64,000 nucleotides of DNA from Azoarcus indigens (GTDB lineage Bacteria; Pseudomonadota; Gammaproteobacteria; Burkholderiales; Rhodocyclaceae), in contig NZ_SNVV01000022.1 in assembly GCF_004361735.1 (NCBI RefSeq), positions 26,556 to 90,555 on the forward strand, written 5' to 3'. Every line of letters begins with the position of its first letter. Position 1 is the first letter of the stretch. Under the pieces are notes generated by a model, which was given only the letters and a program-made list of their open reading frames with translations, was not told the DNA's origin and made no database searches. Below are positions 53,455 through 63,849 of the stretch, piece by piece. The translations under genes were made by a program, and so were the position numbers.

Positions 53455-53478
53455 CATGCGGCCGGGCCGGGATCTGGC

Positions 53479-54090
53479 CTAGGCGCCGCCGTGTTTCTTC
53501 GCATCCACCAGGGGGACGACGCCGGGCATCTCGAAGCGCTGGCGGCCGGGCTCCATCTCGGTCAGCGGCGTGCAGGGGCGCAGCGTGGCCAGGCTGCGCA
53601 CGGCCAGTTCCTGGTAGGTACGGGTGCCGTCGCCCTTCCAGCCTATTTCCTGGGCGCTGAGGTCGCGCACGATCTTCGCCGGCATGCCGGCCACCAGCTT
53701 GCGCGGCGGTATCTCCATGCCGGCCTTGACGAAGGCGCAGGCGGCCACGATGGCTTCCTCGCCCACCACCGCGTTGTCCATGATCACCGCGTTCATGCCC
53801 ACCAGCGCGTTGCGGCCGATGCGGCAGCCGTGCAGCACCGCGCCGTGGCCGATGTGGCCGTCTTCCTCCACCACCGTGTCGGTGCCGGGGAAGCCGTGCA
53901 TGGTGCAGTTGTCCTGGATGTTGCTGCCGGCCTCCAGCACCAGGCGGCCGAAGTCGCCGCGCAGGCTGGCGAGCGGAGCGACGTAGCAGCGCGGGCCGAT
54001 GATGACGTCGCCGATCAGCACCGCGTCCGGATGGACGTAGGCGCTGGGATGGATGACCGGCCGCAGGCCGTCGATTTCGTAGCAGGGCAT
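53479..54090 (-). CDS. paaY: Phenylacetate degradation protein PaaY
   Basis: Hexapeptide-repeat protein of 203 residues in the gamma-carbonic-anhydrase superfamily. Tandem hexapeptide turns ([20 protein letters not shown] and similar) build a left-handed beta-helix, and the metal-binding His residues of the family are present. In E. coli PaaY is a thioesterase that relieves blocked phenylacetate intermediates. It lies downstream of paaN on the same strand, 263 bases apart. Confidence 0.9.
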   Translation of the reverse strand: MPCYEIDGLRPVIHPSAYVHPDAVLIGDVIIGPRCYVAPLASLRGDFGRLVLEAGSNIQDNCTMHGFPGTDTVVEEDGHIGHGAVLHGCRIGRNALVGMNAVIMDNAVVGEEAIVAACAFVKAGMEIPPRKLVAGMPAKIVRDLSAQEIGWKGDGTRTYQELAVRSLATLRPCTPLTEMEPGRQRFEMPGVVPLVDAKKHGGA

Positions 54091-54187
54091 GGAGAGGTGC
54101 TCCTTGCGAATGAGGCCGGATCACATGAAGGCATCCGGCCCGGGCGTCTGGTAACGTGCGTTGCGTGGTGGCGATGGCGCCGCGGCT

Positions 54188-54214
54188 GCCCTCGCTCCGG
54201 CCGCGTGCGAGGGC
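54188..54214. terminator. Hairpin between paaN and paaY
   Basis: A perfect eight-base-pair stem (GCCCTCGC at 54188-54195, GCGAGGGC at 54207-54214) lies 140 bases after the paaN stop, on the minus strand. No T run follows. It may separate or stabilise the paaN and paaY messages. The rest of 54091-54353 has no gene. Confidence 0.35.
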
Positions 54215-54353
54215 GGCGACGCAAACTCGCCCGGCAGGCCGGGCTCAGACATGCGCCGCCTTCTCCCCTCGCACACGTCCTGCGCTCGGCGCGACAGACC
54301 TTGCCGGCCCACGGCGCCACCGCCATCTGGGGAAGTGGTGGGCCGCTCAGCCT

Positions 54354-56018
54354 TTACGCGACGTGATACCGCCGCTGCACCACCCGGAAGCGGTTGGCGA
54401 CGAAGGCGGCGTCGGAGTAGCTGGCATTGGCCGCCGGGTTCATGCCCACGCCGTGGTAGTCGGAGAAGGCGGCCGACTGGTTCACGAAAACCCCGCCGGT
54501 GAGGTTGATGGACAGCGCCACGCCGGCGCGCAGCGTGGCCTCGGTCATCGCCTCCAGCACTTCCGCCTTGGTGGAGTAGATGCCCACCGTCAGCGCGCCG
54601 TGCTCGCGCACGATGCGCTCCGACAGCGCCACCGCGGCGGCGCCGTCGGCCACCTTGACGATGAAGGAGATGGGGCCGAAGCGCTCCTCCATGTAGCTCT
54701 TCTCGTCGGCGGCGTCGCAGGTCAGCAGCACCGGGGTGCGCACCTCGGCCTTGGGGAACTCCGCATGCTCGACCTTGCGCGAGGCCAGCACCACCTTGCC
54801 GTACTCGCCGGCTTCGTCGATGCGCGCCAGCGTGGCTTCGGACTGGATCGCGCCCAGCACCGCGGTGGCGGTGGCCGGATCGGCGAGGAACTTGTCGATG
54901 GCCGCAGCCAGGTCGGCCGCCACCTCGTCGAAGCCCTTGCGGCCCTGGTCGGTGTCGATGCCGCCGGCCGGCACCAGGATGGCCTGGGTGGTGGTGCACA
55001 TCTGACCGGCGTACAGGCTCAGCGTGAAGGCGAGGTTGCGCAGCATCGCCTTGTAGTTGTCGGTGGATTCGATCACCACGTTGTTCACGCCGGCCAGCTC
55101 GGCATACACCTGCGCCTGGCGGGCGTTGTCCAGCAGCCACTGGCCGAACACATTGCTGCCGGTGAAGTCGATGGACTTCACCGCCGGGTCGGTGGCCAGC
55201 GCCTGAGTGTCGGCGCGCTTGTCCACCACCGCCAGCGTCACCGTGTTCGGGTCCAGGCCCTGCTCGGCCAGCACCTCGCGGGCGATGCGCACCGTCAGTG
55301 CCGCCGGCAGGATGGCGTTGCTGTGCGCCTTGACGATCACCGGGTTGCCGGTGGCCAGCGCGGCGAACAGGCCGGGGTAGGTGTTCCAGGTGGGGAAGGT
55401 GCCGCAGCCGATCACCAGCGCCACGCCGCGGCCGACGATCTCGTAGTGCTTCTGCATCTTCAGCGGCGGGTTCTTGCCCTGCGGCTTCTCCCACACGGCC
55501 TCCGCCGGCACCTTGCTCATTTCCGCCCAGGCCCAGGCTACCGCCTCCAGGCCGCGATCCTGCGCGTGCGGGCCGCCGGCCTGGAAGGCCATCATCCAGC
55601 CCTGGCCGCTGGTCATCATCACCGCGTGGGCGATCTCGAAGCTGCGCTTGTTCAGGCGGTCGAGGATTTCCAGACAGACACCGACGCGGCCCTGCGCGCC
55701 CACCTTGCGCCAGGCCGGCATGGCCGCCTGCGCCGCTTCCACCAGTGCTGCCGGCGTGCTCACCGGGTAGCGCACGTCCAGCGCGATGCCATAGGGCGAG
55801 CGTTCCGGCGAGGTCCAGCCGGTGACGCCGGGCTGGCCGAGCTCGAATTCCTTGCCCAGGCAGGCCTCGAAGGCCTTCTTGCCGTCATCCGCGGCGGTTT
55901 CGCCATAGACCTTGGGGCTGGGCATTTCCGGGTAGGGCGTCCAGTAGCCGCGGCCATGGATGGCTGCGACGGCGGCGTCCAGGGTGGCTTGATGCTTCTC
56001 GAACAGCGGGTGGCTCAT
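54354..56018 (-). CDS. paaN: Phenylacetate degradation aldehyde dehydrogenase PaaN
   Basis: NADP-type aldehyde dehydrogenase of 554 residues that oxidises the ring-opened semialdehyde of the phenylacetyl-CoA pathway. The catalytic Cys341 (YAGQMCTTTQ) and the conserved ALDH segments (FTGSNVFGQWL; NLTGGVFVNQS) are present. It has no C-terminal MaoC-type hydratase domain, so it is the PaaN type rather than the fused PaaZ of E. coli; ring hydrolysis would need a separate protein outside this window. A strong GGAGGAG ribosome site precedes the ATG. It is divergent from paaG. Confidence 0.92.
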   Translation of the reverse strand: MSHPLFEKHQATLDAAVAAIHGRGYWTPYPEMPSPKVYGETAADDGKKAFEACLGKEFELGQPGVTGWTSPERSPYGIALDVRYPVSTPAALVEAAQAAMPAWRKVGAQGRVGVCLEILDRLNKRSFEIAHAVMMTSGQGWMMAFQAGGPHAQDRGLEAVAWAWAEMSKVPAEAVWEKPQGKNPPLKMQKHYEIVGRGVALVIGCGTFPTWNTYPGLFAALATGNPVIVKAHSNAILPAALTVRIAREVLAEQGLDPNTVTLAVVDKRADTQALATDPAVKSIDFTGSNVFGQWLLDNARQAQVYAELAGVNNVVIESTDNYKAMLRNLAFTLSLYAGQMCTTTQAILVPAGGIDTDQGRKGFDEVAADLAAAIDKFLADPATATAVLGAIQSEATLARIDEAGEYGKVVLASRKVEHAEFPKAEVRTPVLLTCDAADEKSYMEERFGPISFIVKVADGAAAVALSERIVREHGALTVGIYSTKAEVLEAMTEATLRAGVALSINLTGGVFVNQSAAFSDYHGVGMNPAANASYSDAAFVANRFRVVQRRYHVA

Positions 56019-56124
56019 CGGGTGTCTCCTCCGGTTGGGCTGGGCGGCGCGCCCCGCGTGGGGGCTGGTTTTCTCGTGCTTGCCGGATGTTGCATTGCGG
56101 CAAGAAAAGTCAAGCGCAAAGGGC

Positions 56125-56154
56125 TTGTTTTTTGATCTGGATCAAGCCTACTAT
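56125..56154 (+). promoter_or_regulatory. Predicted promoter of the paaG operon
   Basis: TTGTTT (56125-56130) and TACTAT (56149-56154) are spaced by 18 bases. Transcription would start near 56161, giving a leader of about 135 bases. The FNR-type box lies within the spacer and the PaaR-type operator begins just before the start point. Confidence 0.5.
56132..56145. promoter_or_regulatory. FNR/Anr-type binding box
   Basis: TTGATCTGGATCAA is a perfect match to the FNR/Anr consensus TTGAT-N4-ATCAA. It lies between the predicted -35 and -10 elements of the paaG promoter, a position where binding would block RNA polymerase, suggesting anaerobic repression of the oxygen-dependent pathway. It could instead act on the divergent paaN. 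Confidence 0.6.
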
Positions 56155-56157
56155 TGA

Positions 56158-56173
56158 TTGACCGGTCGGTCAA
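56158..56173. promoter_or_regulatory. PaaR-type operator
   Basis: TTGACCGGTCGGTCAA is palindromic except at the centre and matches the known TetR-family PaaR site pattern TTGACCG/CGGTCAA. It overlaps the predicted transcription start of paaG. The paaR gene at 63168 encodes the likely binding protein, released by phenylacetyl-CoA in known systems. Confidence 0.8.
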
Positions 56174-56296
56174 ACAACGCCGGAAGCCAGTCGGGAGGCC
56201 CGACGAAGCCAGGTGGCGCGATCGACATCGAGAACGATAATCCCGCGGCGTGCGGTGCGCACGAACCCATGAACGCGGAAACAAGGAGAGAGACAC

Positions 56297-57115
56297 ATGA
56301 GCGGTGAAGCGACGACCTACGGCGAGGCCATCCTTCTGGACGTCAACGGCGGCGTGGCCACGCTGACGCTGAACCGGCCGGACCGGCTGAACAGCTTCAA
56401 CGAAGGCATGCATCGCGAGATGCGCGCCGCGCTGGCGGCGGTGAGGGCGGGGCGCGAGGACGGCAGCGTGCGCGTGCTGGTCATCACCGGCGCCGGTCGT
56501 GGCTTCTGTGCCGGCCAGGATCTGTCGGATCGCAATGTTTCCGCCGGTGCCGAAGCGCCCGACCTCGGCGCCTCCATCGAGAAGAACTACAAGCCCCTGG
56601 TGATGGCGCTGCGCAACCTGGAGCTGCCGGTGATCGCCGCGGTGAACGGCGTCGCCGCCGGTGCCGGCGCCAACATCGCGCTGGCCTGTGACATGGTGTT
56701 CGCCGCCCGCTCCGCCAGCTTCATCCAGGCCTTCGCCAAGCTCGGCCTCATCCCGGATACCGGGGGCACCTGGGCGCTGCCCCGCCTGCTCGGTCCGGCA
56801 CGCGCCCTCGGCCTCGCCCTGCTGGGCGACAAGTTGCCGGCCGAACAGGCCGAAGCCTGGGGCCTGATCTGGAAGTGCGTGGATGACGAAGCGCTGCTGC
56901 CCGCCGTGCAGCAGGTCGCTACCCAGCTCGCCGCCGGCCCCACCTTCGGCTACGCCCAGACCAAGAAGGCGATCTGGTCCAGCTCCACCAACGACTTGGA
57001 AACCCAGCTCGACCTCGAACGCGACCTGATGCGCCAGTGCGGCCGCTCCGCCGACTACCGCGAAGGCGTGGCCGCCTTCATGGAAAAGCGCGCGCCGCAA
57101 TTCACCGGCAAGTAA
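56297..57115 (+). CDS. paaG: 1,2-epoxyphenylacetyl-CoA isomerase PaaG
   Basis: Enoyl-CoA hydratase/isomerase-family protein of 272 residues that converts ring-1,2-epoxyphenylacetyl-CoA to the oxepin form. The oxyanion-hole segment GFCAGQDLSDR (about 69-79) and the catalytic Asp154 (LIPDTGGTW) are present. GQDL at this site is typical of PaaG, not PaaF. It is the first gene of the plus-strand paa operon. Confidence 0.92.
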   Translation: MSGEATTYGEAILLDVNGGVATLTLNRPDRLNSFNEGMHREMRAALAAVRAGREDGSVRVLVITGAGRGFCAGQDLSDRNVSAGAEAPDLGASIEKNYKPLVMALRNLELPVIAAVNGVAAGAGANIALACDMVFAARSASFIQAFAKLGLIPDTGGTWALPRLLGPARALGLALLGDKLPAEQAEAWGLIWKCVDDEALLPAVQQVATQLAAGPTFGYAQTKKAIWSSSTNDLETQLDLERDLMRQCGRSADYREGVAAFMEKRAPQFTGK

Positions 57116-57127
57116 GCAGCGCCCCTG

Positions 57128-57155
57128 CGCGGCCGGCTTGCGCGCCGGCCACGCG
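57128..57155 (+). other. Intercistronic hairpin, paaG-paaI
   Basis: GGCCGGC (57131-57137) pairs with GCCGGCC (57144-57150), extended by three further pairs after a two-base bulge. No T run follows, so it is not a standard terminator. It may stabilise the upstream message. Confidence 0.5.
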
Positions 57156-57203
57156 GAAAAACGAAGCACACCAATAAGAACAACCCCGATGGAGACAAAA
57201 GGC

Positions 57204-57668
57204 ATGAGCGAAGCCCAATACCGTGACATCGCCGGCGGCCTGGACCCGCAGGCCCTCGCCGAGCGCGTGCGCGACGGCATGTACGAGCGCGACCAGGCGG
57301 CGCGCAGCCTGGAGATGGGCTTCACCGAAGTCGGCCCCGGCCGCGCCACCATGACCATGCGGGTGCGCGAGGACATGCTGAACGGCTTCCGCATCTGCCA
57401 CGGCGGCTTCATCACCACCCTGGCCGACACCGCCTTCGCCTACGCCTGTAACAGCGGCAACGAGCAGACGGTGGCCTCCGGCATCAGCGTGGACTTCATG
57501 GCCCCCGGCCGTCCGGGCGATCTGCTCACCGCCGCCGCCCAGCGCGTCTCCGAATCCGGCCGCACCGGGGTGTACGACATCACCGTCACCAACCAGAGCG
57601 GCGAACTCATCGCCGTCATGCGCGGCAAGTCCTACCGCATCAAGGGCCGGCCGGTCGTCGAACTTTAA
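57204..57668 (+). CDS. paaI: Hydroxyphenylacetyl-CoA thioesterase PaaI
   Basis: Hotdog-fold thioesterase of 154 residues that removes CoA from dead-end hydroxyphenylacetyl-CoA products. The family site HGGFITTLADTAFAYACN contains the catalytic Asp. The ATG at 57204 follows a GGAG ribosome site; an ATG five codons earlier (57189) is possible. It is 88 bases after paaG and 66 before paaK. Confidence 0.9.
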   Translation: MSEAQYRDIAGGLDPQALAERVRDGMYERDQAARSLEMGFTEVGPGRATMTMRVREDMLNGFRICHGGFITTLADTAFAYACNSGNEQTVASGISVDFMAPGRPGDLLTAAAQRVSESGRTGVYDITVTNQSGELIAVMRGKSYRIKGRPVVEL

Positions 57669-57684
57669 AGAAGCAAGAGGGGCG

Positions 57685-57698
57685 GCCGCCGCGGCGGC
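57685..57698 (+). other. Intercistronic palindrome, paaI-paaK
   Basis: GCCGCCGCGGCGGC is a perfect 14-base palindrome between paaI and paaK, able to form a short GC hairpin. Confidence 0.4.
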
Positions 57699-57734
57699 AC
57701 GCAACCCGGAACCGACAGAGAGAGGAGAAAGGAC

Positions 57735-59057
<1,323 letters not shown>

Positions 59058-59063
59058 ACCCTC

Positions 59064-59085
59064 GCGCGGCGCCCCGCCGCCGCGC
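59064..59085 (+). other. Intercistronic hairpin, paaK-paaA
   Basis: A perfect eight-base-pair stem (GCGCGGCG, loop CCCCGC, CGCCGCGC) lies seven bases after the paaK stop, without a T run. Confidence 0.5.
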
Positions 59086-59105
59086 CCCGCAAGCAAGGAG
59101 GTCCC

Positions 59106-60116
<1,011 letters not shown>

Positions 60117-60134
60117 GCGGGTAACTGGAAAACC

Positions 60135-60158
60135 TCCGCCGGCACCCCCGCCGGCGGA
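60135..60158 (+). other. Intercistronic hairpin 1, paaA-paaB
   Basis: A perfect nine-base-pair stem (TCCGCCGGC at 60135-60143, GCCGGCGGA at 60150-60158) lies 19 bases past the paaA stop. No T run follows. Confidence 0.55.
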
Positions 60159-60220
60159 CGACGAGACAAGCGCTCCCGACGCCTGCCGGCTCGCAGGCCC
60201 GGAGAGCGCGTGGAGGAAGT

Positions 60221-60245
60221 CCCGGCCGGCGCCGACCCGGCCGGG
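60221..60245 (+). other. Intercistronic hairpin 2, paaA-paaB
   Basis: CCCGGCCGG (60221-60229) pairs with CCGGCCGGG (60237-60245), another perfect nine-base-pair stem inside the 200-base gap between two subunit genes of the same complex. No gene is seen in the gap. Confidence 0.55.
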
Positions 60246-60316
60246 GCCTCTCGAGCAGAGAGAAACCCACCAAAACAGAACGCAGCGGGTGGTGTCGCCA
60301 CCCCAGGAGGAAACAG

Positions 60317-60604
60317 ATGGAACGCAAGGAATGGCCGCTGTGGGAAGTCTTCGTCCGCAGCCGCAACGGGCTGGACCACAAGCACTGTGGCAGCGTGCAC
60401 GCCCCTGACGCCAAGCTGGCGCTGCAGGTTGCGCGCGATGTCTACACCCGCCGCCAGGAAGGCGTGTCGATCTGGGTGGTGAAGGCGGACAACATCGTCG
60501 CCTCCGATCCGGACGCCAAGCCCGAGCTGTTCGACCCGGCGGAAGACAAGATCTACCGCCATCCCACCTTCTACCAGCTGCCCGAAGAAGTCGGCCACAT
60601 GTAA
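60317..60604 (+). CDS. paaB: Phenylacetyl-CoA epoxidase subunit PaaB
   Basis: Small protein of 95 residues required for epoxidase assembly, with the family start ERKEWPLWEVFVRSRNGL and a conserved FYQLPEEVGHM tail. A good AGGAGG ribosome site precedes the ATG. Ten bases separate it from the chosen paaC start. Confidence 0.94.
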   Translation: MERKEWPLWEVFVRSRNGLDHKHCGSVHAPDAKLALQVARDVYTRRQEGVSIWVVKADNIVASDPDAKPELFDPAEDKIYRHPTFYQLPEEVGHM

Positions 60605-60614
60605 GGAGATGGCG

Positions 60615-61403
60615 ATGAGCGAACAGACCCTGGCCGCCGCCCCCGGCACGGCCACGCCCGAGCAGCTGGAATACCTGCTGCGCCTGGGCGACAACGCCCT
60701 CATCCTCGGCCAGCGCCTGTCCGAGTGGTGCGGCCATGCGCCGGTGCTGGAAGAAGACATGGCGCTCGCCAACATGGCGCTGGACCTCGTCGGCCAGGCC
60801 CGCCTGCTGCTGACCCACGCCGGCCAGAGCGAAGGCCGCGGCCGTGACGAAGACCAGCTCGCCTTCCTGCGGGTGGAGCGCGACTACCGCAACGTCACCC
60901 TGGTCGAGCTGCCCAATGGCGACTTCGGCCGCAGCGTGGTGCGCAACTTCCTCTTCTCCGCCTTCCAGGTGCTGCTCTACGGCCGCCTCTCCAGCTCCGC
61001 CGACGCCGGCCTTGCCGCCATCGCCGCCAAGAGCCTGAAGGAAGCGCGCTACCACATGAGCCACGCCGCCGAATGGACCATCCGCCTGGGCGACGGCACC
61101 GCCGTGTCCCACGACAAGGCCCAGGCCGCCCTGGATTACCTGTGGCCCTACACCGCCGAACTCTTCGCCGCCAGCCCGGCGGACGACGCGGTGGCCGCCG
61201 CCGGCATCGGCCCAGCGTGGAGCGAGCTGGAAGCCGAATGGGAAGACCTGGTGCTGCCGGTGCTGGCCGAGGCCACGCTGACCGTGCCGGCGCGGGTGCC
61301 GTTCAAGACCTACGGCAAGTTCGGCCGCCACAGCGAACACATGGGCCACCTGCTGGCGACCATGCAGTACATGCAGCGCACCTACCCGGGCGCGCAGTGG
61401 TAG
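60615..61403 (+). CDS. paaC: Phenylacetyl-CoA epoxidase structural subunit PaaC
   Basis: Ferritin-like structural partner of PaaA, 262 residues, lacking intact iron sites as usual for PaaC. The segments LRLGDNALILGQRLSEWCGHAP and HMSHAAEWTIRLGDGT are family-typical. The ATG at 60615 has AAGGAG at the right distance; an ATG two codons upstream (60609) would be too close to it. Confidence 0.95.
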   Translation: MSEQTLAAAPGTATPEQLEYLLRLGDNALILGQRLSEWCGHAPVLEEDMALANMALDLVGQARLLLTHAGQSEGRGRDEDQLAFLRVERDYRNVTLVELPNGDFGRSVVRNFLFSAFQVLLYGRLSSSADAGLAAIAAKSLKEARYHMSHAAEWTIRLGDGTAVSHDKAQAALDYLWPYTAELFAASPADDAVAAAGIGPAWSELEAEWEDLVLPVLAEATLTVPARVPFKTYGKFGRHSEHMGHLLATMQYMQRTYPGAQW

Positions 61404-61413
61404 CACCGGCGCC

Positions 61414-61453
61414 GGAAAAGTCCGCCACGGCCGCCAGCCGCCGCGGCTTTTCC
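61414..61453 (+). other. Intercistronic hairpin, paaC-paaD
   Basis: GGAAAAG (61414-61420) pairs with CTTTTCC (61447-61453), with further GC pairing inside. It lies ten bases after the paaC stop. Confidence 0.45.
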
Positions 61454-61479
61454 ATCCGCCTCACTGGAGACGAACGAGC

Positions 61480-61974
61480 ATGCTGACCGAAGCCCAGGCC
61501 TGGAAGGCGCTTGCCGCGGTACCCGATCCCGAGATCCCGGTGGTCTCGGTGACCGAACTCGGCATCATCCGCGAAGTGGAAGCCGGGGCCGACGGCCTGC
61601 GGGTGGTGGTGACGCCCACCTACTCCGGCTGCCCGGCCACCGAGATGATCGCCAGCAGCATCGAAGAAGCCCTGCTCGCCGCCGGTGCCGGCCGCGTGTC
61701 CATAGACACCCGGCTGGACCCCGCCTGGACCAGCGACTGGATAGGCAGCGAGGCGCGGGAAAAGCTGCGTGCCTACGGCATCGTCCCGCCCAGCGGGCAG
61801 GCCGCCGTCGGCGGCGCGCGGCCGCTGCACTTCGTGCGCCGCAGCCCGCTCGCCTGTCCGCGCTGCGGCTCCACCGACACCACCCGCCTGTCCGAGTTCG
61901 GCTCCACCGCCTGCAAGGCGCTCTACCGCTGCCGCAGCTGCCTGGAACCCTTCGAATACTTCAAGCCGATCTGA
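61480..61974 (+). CDS. paaD: Phenylacetyl-CoA epoxidase maturation protein PaaD
   Basis: Protein of 164 residues with an N-terminal MIP18/DUF59 domain (VPDPEIPVVSVTELGIIR) and a C-terminal zinc ribbon (CPRCGSTDTTRLSEFGSTACKALYRCRSC split over about 127-157). It is thought to help mature the iron-sulfur or di-iron centre of the epoxidase. It lies 76 bases after paaC. Confidence 0.93.
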   Translation: MLTEAQAWKALAAVPDPEIPVVSVTELGIIREVEAGADGLRVVVTPTYSGCPATEMIASSIEEALLAAGAGRVSIDTRLDPAWTSDWIGSEAREKLRAYGIVPPSGQAAVGGARPLHFVRRSPLACPRCGSTDTTRLSEFGSTACKALYRCRSCLEPFEYFKPI

Positions 61975-61975
61975 T

Positions 61976-61995
61976 CCCGCCGCGACGTCGGCGGG
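61976..61995 (+). other. Intercistronic hairpin, paaD-paaE
   Basis: A perfect seven-base-pair stem (CCCGCCG and CGGCGGG with a six-base loop) starts two bases after the paaD stop, within the 37-base gap to paaE. Confidence 0.45.
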
Positions 61996-62011
61996 GCACG
62001 GAGACACCGAC

Positions 62012-63079
62012 ATGACGCCGAAATTCCACCCCCTGAAGATCGCCGAGGTGCGCCGCGAGACGCCGGACGCGGTCAGCCTGCGCTTCGACATCCCGGCCGA
62101 GCTCGCGCCGGACTACGCCTTCATCCAGGGCCAGCACCTCACCCTCAAGGTCCGCGTCGGCGACGAGGACCTGCGCCGCTCCTATTCCATCTGCGCCGGG
62201 GTGGACGACTGCGAACTGCGCGTCGCCATCAAGAAGGTGGAGGGCGGCCGTTTCTCCACCTGGGCCAACGAAGGCATACAGGTCGGCGACGTCGTCGAGG
62301 TGATGACGCCCGAAGGCCGCTTCCACACCCCGCTGGACCCGGCCCACGCCAAGCACTACGTCGCCTTCGTCGCCGGCAGCGGCATCACCCCGGTGCTGTC
62401 GCTGATCAAGACCACGCTGAAGGTCGAGCCCAAGAGCCGCTTCACGCTGGTCTACGGCAACCGCCGCCAGACCAGCGTGATGTTCGCGGAGGCGCTGGAA
62501 GACCTGAAGAACCGCTACCTGTCGCGCTTCACCCTGTACAACCTGTTCTCCCGCGAAGAGCAGGAGGTGCCGCTGTTCAACGGCCGGCTGGATGCGGCCA
62601 AGGTCGCCCAGTTCCTGGACACGCTCATTCCGGCGGACAGCATCGACGAAGCCTTCATCTGCGGCCCCGGCGCGATGATCGACGAAGTCGAAGGCGCGCT
62701 GCTCAAGGGCGGCCTGGCCGCCGAGCATGTGCACCTGGAGCGCTTCGGCATTCCCGACTTCGCCCCGGCCCACCACGCCGAAGCCGGCGACGCGCCGCAG
62801 GCCCGCATCACCGTGGTGGCCGACGGCCTGCGCCGCGAGATGGAGTTCCGCCCGGAAGACCCCTCCATCCTCGATGTCGCCCTGCGCAGCGGCATGGACC
62901 TGCCCTACTCCTGCAAGGGCGGCGTCTGTTGCACCTGCCGCGCCAAAGTGCTGGAGGGCAAGGTGCGCATGGACAAGAACTACACCCTGGAACAGGCCGA
63001 TGTGGACGCCGGCTACGTGCTCACCTGCCAGGCCCATCCGCTGACCGAGCGGGTGGTGATCAGCTTCGACGATCGTTGA
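62012..63079 (+). CDS. paaE: Phenylacetyl-CoA epoxidase reductase PaaE
   Basis: NADPH-dependent reductase of 355 residues: FAD-binding (RSYSICAG, about 52-59), NAD(P)-binding (VAGSGITPVLSL, about 116-127) and a C-terminal plant-type 2Fe-2S ferredoxin domain (CKGGVCCTCRAKV, then a final Cys in VLTCQAH). It delivers electrons to PaaA. The ATG at 62012 matches the family start although the frame is open upstream. Confidence 0.95.
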   Translation: MTPKFHPLKIAEVRRETPDAVSLRFDIPAELAPDYAFIQGQHLTLKVRVGDEDLRRSYSICAGVDDCELRVAIKKVEGGRFSTWANEGIQVGDVVEVMTPEGRFHTPLDPAHAKHYVAFVAGSGITPVLSLIKTTLKVEPKSRFTLVYGNRRQTSVMFAEALEDLKNRYLSRFTLYNLFSREEQEVPLFNGRLDAAKVAQFLDTLIPADSIDEAFICGPGAMIDEVEGALLKGGLAAEHVHLERFGIPDFAPAHHAEAGDAPQARITVVADGLRREMEFRPEDPSILDVALRSGMDLPYSCKGGVCCTCRAKVLEGKVRMDKNYTLEQADVDAGYVLTCQAHPLTERVVISFDDR

Positions 63080-63085
63080 GCGGCA

Positions 63086-63110
63086 GGCATGCGCGCCTGT
63101 CGCGCATGCC
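63086..63110 (+). terminator. Strong hairpin ending the paa operon
   Basis: A perfect ten-base-pair stem (GGCATGCGCG, loop CCTGT, CGCGCATGCC) starts seven bases after the paaE stop. The following sequence is only weakly T-rich. It separates the epoxidase genes from paaR. Confidence 0.55.
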
Positions 63111-63167
63111 GCGGCTCTTGTAGAGTTGCGGGTTTCGCCGGCAGCCGCCGGTGCGGGAAAGGAATAC

Positions 63168-63812
63168 ATGGCCAGGGGCAAGTCAGCCACATTCGAGCAA
63201 CAACGCGGCGCCATCCTCGCGGAGGCGGCGCGGCTGTTCGCCGAAAAAGGCTTCCACAACGCCTCCATGGCCGAGCTGGCCAAGGCCTGCGGCGTCTCCA
63301 AGCCGCTGCTTTACCACTACTACCGCGACAAGGAGCACATCCTTTTCGACATCGCCGACAGCTACATGGACCAGCTGCAGGCCATCGTCGTGGACGTGGA
63401 GGGCGAGGGCAGGGCGGCCGAGCCGCACCTGGCCGAACTCGTGATGCGCTTCATGAAGGAATACGAGCATTCCCAGAGCCAGCACGTGGTGCTGGTGCAG
63501 GATGTGAAGTTTCTCCAGGCCGAGCAATCGCGGCAGGTGGTGGAAAAGCAGCGCCGGGTGGTGGCGGCCTTCGCCGATGCCATCGAGCGGGTGGAGCCGG
63601 GGCTGAAGCGGCGGCGGCTGGACAAGCCGGTGGCCATGATCCTGTTCGGCATGATCAACTGGACCTTCACCTGGCTGCATGCGGATGGCCGTTTCACCTA
63701 CGCCGACATGGCGCCGGTGGTCACCGCCATCCTGCTCAACGGCGTGAAGGGCCTGCTGGCCACTGAAACCCTGCGCGCAGCCTCGGCGCATACCACCGCG
63801 GACGCCGCCTGA
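63168..63812 (+). CDS. paaR: TetR family regulator PaaR
   Basis: Repressor of 214 residues with an N-terminal TetR helix-turn-helix (about 9-55, KGFHNASMAELAKACGVSKPLLYHYY across 26-51) and a helical ligand-binding domain. In beta-proteobacteria and Thermus PaaR binds palindromic TTGACCG sites and is released by phenylacetyl-CoA; such a site lies at 56158-56173. An AAAGGAA ribosome site precedes the ATG at 63168; the frame is open 14 codons further upstream. Confidence 0.9.
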   Translation: MARGKSATFEQQRGAILAEAARLFAEKGFHNASMAELAKACGVSKPLLYHYYRDKEHILFDIADSYMDQLQAIVVDVEGEGRAAEPHLAELVMRFMKEYEHSQSQHVVLVQDVKFLQAEQSRQVVEKQRRVVAAFADAIERVEPGLKRRRLDKPVAMILFGMINWTFTWLHADGRFTYADMAPVVTAILLNGVKGLLATETLRAASAHTTADAA

Positions 63813-63849
63813 GCGCGCCGCGAAACGACAACGACAAGGAGCAACCCCA

